Source: Bacteroidota bacterium (lineage in GTDB: Bacteria > Bacteroidota > Bacteroidia > Flavobacteriales_F > PHOS-HE28). Taken from it: a stretch of 9,640 nucleotides of DNA. Location: positions 1 through 9,640 of the forward strand of contig JAEZAU010000096.1 in NCBI GenBank assembly GCA_023430325.1. Reading direction: 5' to 3'. Of the stretch, positions 7,642 to 9,640 are shown one piece after another; position 1 is the stretch's first letter, and every line of letters starts with the position of its first letter. A program made the position numbers and the translations under genes. The notes under the pieces were generated by a model that saw only the letters and a list, made by a program, of their open reading frames with translations, searched no databases and had not been told where the DNA came from.

Positions 7642-7672
7642 CTATCTTGATCGCCTTGCGGCGGTAAGATAG
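7642..7672 (-). promoter_or_regulatory. inverted repeat / mRNA hairpin just before the hsdR start codon
   Basis: The arms CTATCTT (7666-7672 read on the minus strand) and AAGATAG (7642-7648) are perfect complements, and inside them CGCC and GGCG pair around a GCAA loop. In the hsdR message this gives 7 bp, a bulged C, one A-U pair, one C-A mismatch and 4 GC pairs closed by a GNRA-type tetraloop, ending 2 nt before AUG. No U-run follows, so it is not an ordinary terminator. It could hinder ribosome access to hsdR, protect the message end, or be the DNA site of a dimeric regulator. Structure is seen in the sequence; role is inference. Confidence 0.55.
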
Positions 7673-7701
7673 AAGGTGTTGACGAATTATTTGTCAGAAC
7701 C

Positions 7702-7713
7702 CTTGATTTCAAG
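7702..7713. promoter_or_regulatory. short palindrome downstream of the DUF3037 gene
   Basis: CTTGATTTCAAG has 5-bp inverted arms (CTTGA/TCAAG) around a 2-bp centre. It lies about 10 bp past the DUF3037 stop codon and 62 bp before hsdR. It may be an operator half of an hsdR-specific promoter, but arms this short can arise by chance. Confidence 0.2.
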
Positions 7714-7722
7714 ACAACGCGC

Positions 7723-8568
7723 TTAATTCATGCGCTCCTCATGTTTGGCGATTTCCGTAGCCAGTGCTCTAGCTGTATCCTCTGCCTTAGATTCATCGAC
7801 AAGCTTCACCTCGACATTTGATGCACCAGCTTCTGCCAATGCCTTCCGGATGTAGTCACGAAGCTTTTTATCCTTGGGCAATTGACTTAATAAGTAAAGA
7901 TGCAAGTCTTCTGAAGCATGCTGCAACAAAGACACCTTGCCCAACCATTTGTGCACTTTCTCTTTAACGGATTGTTCGCTCTTCAGATCGAAATTGACCG
8001 ATTCCAGGAGATTCAAATGGCCATTCTTCCATGTTCGCTGAAAAACAAAGTCCTCCAGAGAAGTCTTTATCTTCTCTTTCTTTAATTTCTTTTCCAGGTC
8101 GTATTTCTGGAAATAGCTCCGGTATACAGATGTCCAAACTTCCTTATCGGAACGGCTTCGATCATCATCGCTTAAATAGCGCTCCACCATCCGTTCGAAT
8201 AAGCTCTCCAAAGCAACTTGAAGGTCAACATCCAATCCTCTTCGTACTTCCGTAAAAAAGAGCGCACCATCCTTTCCGGGTATCAACTTGCGCGTGATAC
8301 TGGAAAGATCTTCGATCTTCTCGAGTTGTAACTCTATAAGACTGCGCGCATTCATTGTCGACAATTCATCGGCTACCGTCTTTACCAAAGACTTTATATA
8401 CGTGTTATTTCCTGCCGGGAAAAACGCAGAAAGACGCTTGACACTATCCAGGTACTTTCCCAAACAAGTGCAGCTATCAGGGGCATACACCACGACGCCC
8501 AAGTTCATGAACTCCTCACCAACCTTATCCGGTTGGTAACGAAGGATCTGATATTGGTATTTGATCAT
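7723..8568 (-). CDS. DUF3037 family protein
   Basis: This 281-residue protein opens with the features I know from DUF3037: a strand-rich YQYQILRYQP start, then EEFMNLGVVVYAP (residues 18-30), the 'xNxGVVV' core of the family. Family members are usually shorter; here a long, lysine- and glutamate-rich helical region follows (about 115-281), including a strongly charged stretch near 157-170 that may form a coiled coil. There is no signal peptide. Biochemical function is unknown. Its ATG overlaps the stop of the HipA-like kinase gene (ATGA), and the pairing of a HipA-like kinase gene with a DUF3037 gene is a recurring arrangement in bacteria as far as I recall. A partner, inhibitor or substrate of the kinase is therefore the leading guess. 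The gene is visibly AT-rich compared with hsdR (one sampled line, 8041-8100, is about 33% GC), suggesting transfer. Confidence 0.82.
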   Translation of the reverse strand: MIKYQYQILRYQPDKVGEEFMNLGVVVYAPDSCTCLGKYLDSVKRLSAFFPAGNNTYIKSLVKTVADELSTMNARSLIELQLEKIEDLSSITRKLIPGKDGALFFTEVRRGLDVDLQVALESLFERMVERYLSDDDRSRSDKEVWTSVYRSYFQKYDLEKKLKKEKIKTSLEDFVFQRTWKNGHLNLLESVNFDLKSEQSVKEKVHKWLGKVSLLQHASEDLHLYLLSQLPKDKKLRDYIRKALAEAGASNVEVKLVDESKAEDTARALATEIAKHEERMN

Positions 8569-9377
8569 GGCAGTTGGTGCTTCAAACGTTCGTAGAATTC
8601 CTCAGCATGTTCTCTTACGAGAGTTATCTCGTCTTTGATACGATGGAACTGGTCACATTGCCATTCATCGGGAAGCTCGTTCCAGGCTTTGATCCAGAAT
8701 TCATCAGTTAATCGCTCTAATCGTTCCACGCTATCCTCTACATTGAACGCCGACTGTTTCACTTTGTGATACAAGAGGTGATTCGGCAGCACCATCAAAT
8801 CGGCTTCCGTTAAGATCCAAGGCGTCTGATTTGGTCGGAATTCAAAGACAAACCCAAACGCAAGTTCATGGTCGATGACATACAATCTTTCACCATCTGA
8901 AAGCAAGTTCGGTTTATCCGCCCGACGATCAAAATGGCGAAGGAGAATGTCAAAAGATAGCACATGTTGCGCATCTTTTGCCTGTGTTGCATTCAGGACC
9001 GCATGGATGGATAGTTCTGGAGCATGACCTAACAGACTGGAACCGAAGTTGATACCCTTGCTCTTGTTCAATCGCTGGTAGTGCCAGGATCCCACCGAAG
9101 CCTCTACCAGATCATTGCTGATATTCACAATTGCAGGTTCCGGTGTGGGTATATCCATCTCCATGGCGATAAAAGCCGCGACCATCTCCCGCATTTGAGC
9201 CTCGGTGCTCATTCGTTCGGCATCTTTCAACTTGACCACGTAATCTGCACGCTCTCCATTTGTTCTGTTCAAACAAGTAATGACCAAGGGCTTGTTTGCG
9301 CTATCACCGAGTTCACGTCCAGGCGCAACAGCTTCTACAGCAACCAGGTGGTAAATTGGCTCGGTCAGTCTGGCCAT
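8565..9377 (-). CDS. HipA-like Ser/Thr kinase (compact HipA_2 type)
   Basis: This 270-residue protein carries the core of a HipA-type protein kinase. Numbering from the GTG at 9380, visible motifs are the ATP-anchoring lysine in YVVKLK (Lys50), a following acidic helix (E60, E65), the catalytic loop HFDRRADKPNLL (Asp151, Asn158) and the metal-binding IDHE (Asp170), equivalent to DFG. It is far shorter than classical HipA and lacks its N-terminal HipB-contacting domain; no HipB-like helix-turn-helix gene is present. All catalytic residues are kept, so it should be active. GTG at 9380 and ATG at 9377 are adjacent possible starts; I chose ATG. It begins 1-4 bp after a 41-codon ORF and overlaps the DUF3037 gene by ATGA, so all three are probably made together. 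Substrate is unknown; classical HipA kinases phosphorylate aminoacyl-tRNA synthetases and stop growth. Confidence 0.85.
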   Translation of the reverse strand: MARLTEPIYHLVAVEAVAPGRELGDSANKPLVITCLNRTNGERADYVVKLKDAERMSTEAQMREMVAAFIAMEMDIPTPEPAIVNISNDLVEASVGSWHYQRLNKSKGINFGSSLLGHAPELSIHAVLNATQAKDAQHVLSFDILLRHFDRRADKPNLLSDGERLYVIDHELAFGFVFEFRPNQTPWILTEADLMVLPNHLLYHKVKQSAFNVEDSVERLERLTDEFWIKAWNELPDEWQCDQFHRIKDEITLVREHAEEFYERLKHQLP

Positions 9378-9381
9378 CACG

Positions 9382-9507
9382 TTAGAGACCTCGCTCCGCC
9401 AGCAAACGTTCTACTTCATCGTCCGGGTCTATTTCAAAGGATGTCAGATGAAGGATCTCCATCTTATTCTCACGAGTACCCAATGAGATATCCCAGCGGA
9501 CTTCCAT
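9382..9507 (-). CDS. 41-residue acidic ORF heading the kinase/DUF3037 operon
   Basis: Reading the minus strand by hand, ATG at 9507 opens a 41-codon frame ending in TAA at 9382-9384, followed after one base by the GTG/ATG pair of the kinase gene. The peptide starts MEVRWDISLGTRENK, has 11 acidic and 5 basic residues, and ends in an acidic, probably helical segment (DPDDEVERLLAERGL). An in-frame TAG five codons before the ATG shows it is not simply the visible tail of a longer gene. I do not recognise a family. It could be a small antitoxin-like partner, a translational-coupling leader for the kinase, or a degraded remnant. The near-zero spacing and ordered composition favour a translated ORF; it is too short to judge from composition alone. 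Confidence 0.5.
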   Translation of the reverse strand: MEVRWDISLGTRENKMEILHLTSFEIDPDDEVERLLAERGL

Positions 9508-9593
9508 GAAATTAGGGCACCTCTAAGAACCGCATGAGGGAGCTTTGATGGTTCTGGTGCATTCATCCTTCATGTACATATAGTTCGATCAGC

Positions 9594-9611
9594 GGCCTTT
9601 TGGGCCTTTTT
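9594..9611 (+). terminator. weak terminator-like hairpin with T-run
   Basis: GGCC (9594-9597), a 5-nt loop, GGCC (9603-9606) and five Ts (9607-9611) form a minimal intrinsic-terminator pattern on the plus strand. The stem is only 4 bp, and no plus-strand gene is seen upstream in the window, so the call is weak. The surrounding 9508-9640 holds no gene I can support. Confidence 0.22.
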
Positions 9612-9640
9612 CGGGTGTTTTCGATCCGATCCGTCACACG

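Noticed and set aside
8565..9377. Classical hipBA toxin-antitoxin operon
   Set aside because: The kinase lacks the HipA N-terminal domain and no HTH-type HipB gene is present; the upstream 41-residue ORF is too short and lacks an evident HTH.
9081..9509. 142-codon plus-strand frame opposite the kinase start and the small ORF
   Set aside because: It is antisense to the kinase catalytic gene and has no recognisable domain; the minus-strand reading explains the sequence better.
9572..9579. ATGTACAT 8-bp palindrome
   Set aside because: An isolated 8-mer palindrome without a second copy or promoter context is expected by chance.
9563..9640. Open minus-strand frame from the right edge to TGA at 9563-9565 (25 residues)
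   Set aside because: A second minus-strand frame is also open from the edge, the peptide matches nothing I know, and it contains a terminator-like hairpin; too short to call a partial gene.
1..9640. CRISPR array, tRNA/rRNA gene, insertion sequence or integrase
   Set aside because: No regular spaced repeats, cloverleaf, transposase or recombinase reading frame was seen on either strand.

Overview
The window looks like a chromosomal segment from a Bacteroidota bacterium, most likely of the order Flavobacteriales. The evidence is a secreted protein with a type IX secretion (T9SS) C-terminal sorting domain, a C-terminal fragment with the calcium-loop-like 'NDRD...IGG' repeats typical of very large Flavobacteriales surface proteins, a lipoprotein signal, and genes lacking clear Shine-Dalgarno sequences. 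Sampled lines of the left half are roughly 50-65% GC, high for the order, and GATC words are very frequent there.

Left part (1-3700), envelope and secreted functions. The end of a large surface protein (+) converges, 11 bp apart, on a 531-residue T9SS-exported protein built of about seven propeller-like repeats (-). A 58-residue cysteine-tailed hypothetical protein (+) follows after a 194-bp divergent gap. It converges on a lipoprotein of the agmatine/peptidylarginine deiminase family (-), which has all of its catalytic residues.

Right part (3714-9507), a minus-strand defence-type gene run. In transcription order it contains: a 41-codon acidic ORF absent from the supplied list of predicted ORFs; a compact HipA-like kinase; a DUF3037 protein; an 83-bp gap with a strong hairpin ending 2 nt before the next start codon; hsdR, the type I restriction motor/nuclease subunit with intact nuclease and helicase motifs; and a YgjP-type (DUF45) metallopeptidase. 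Spacing is very tight: 1 to 4 bp between the small ORF and the kinase, and ATGA overlaps for kinase/DUF3037 and hsdR/YgjP. The run is therefore probably one operon, or two coupled blocks. The genes hsdM and hsdS, which HsdR needs, are not here; they would have to lie beyond 9640 or elsewhere.

The most interesting hypothesis is that the small ORF, kinase and DUF3037 protein form an accessory toxin/kinase cassette placed in a type I restriction locus, just before hsdR. The sequence of this cassette is more AT-rich and GATC-poor than its surroundings, which suggests separate acquisition. The hairpin at the hsdR start may set the level of the potentially self-harmful restriction subunit. These functional links are inference; the gene order, overlaps, motifs and hairpin are seen directly.
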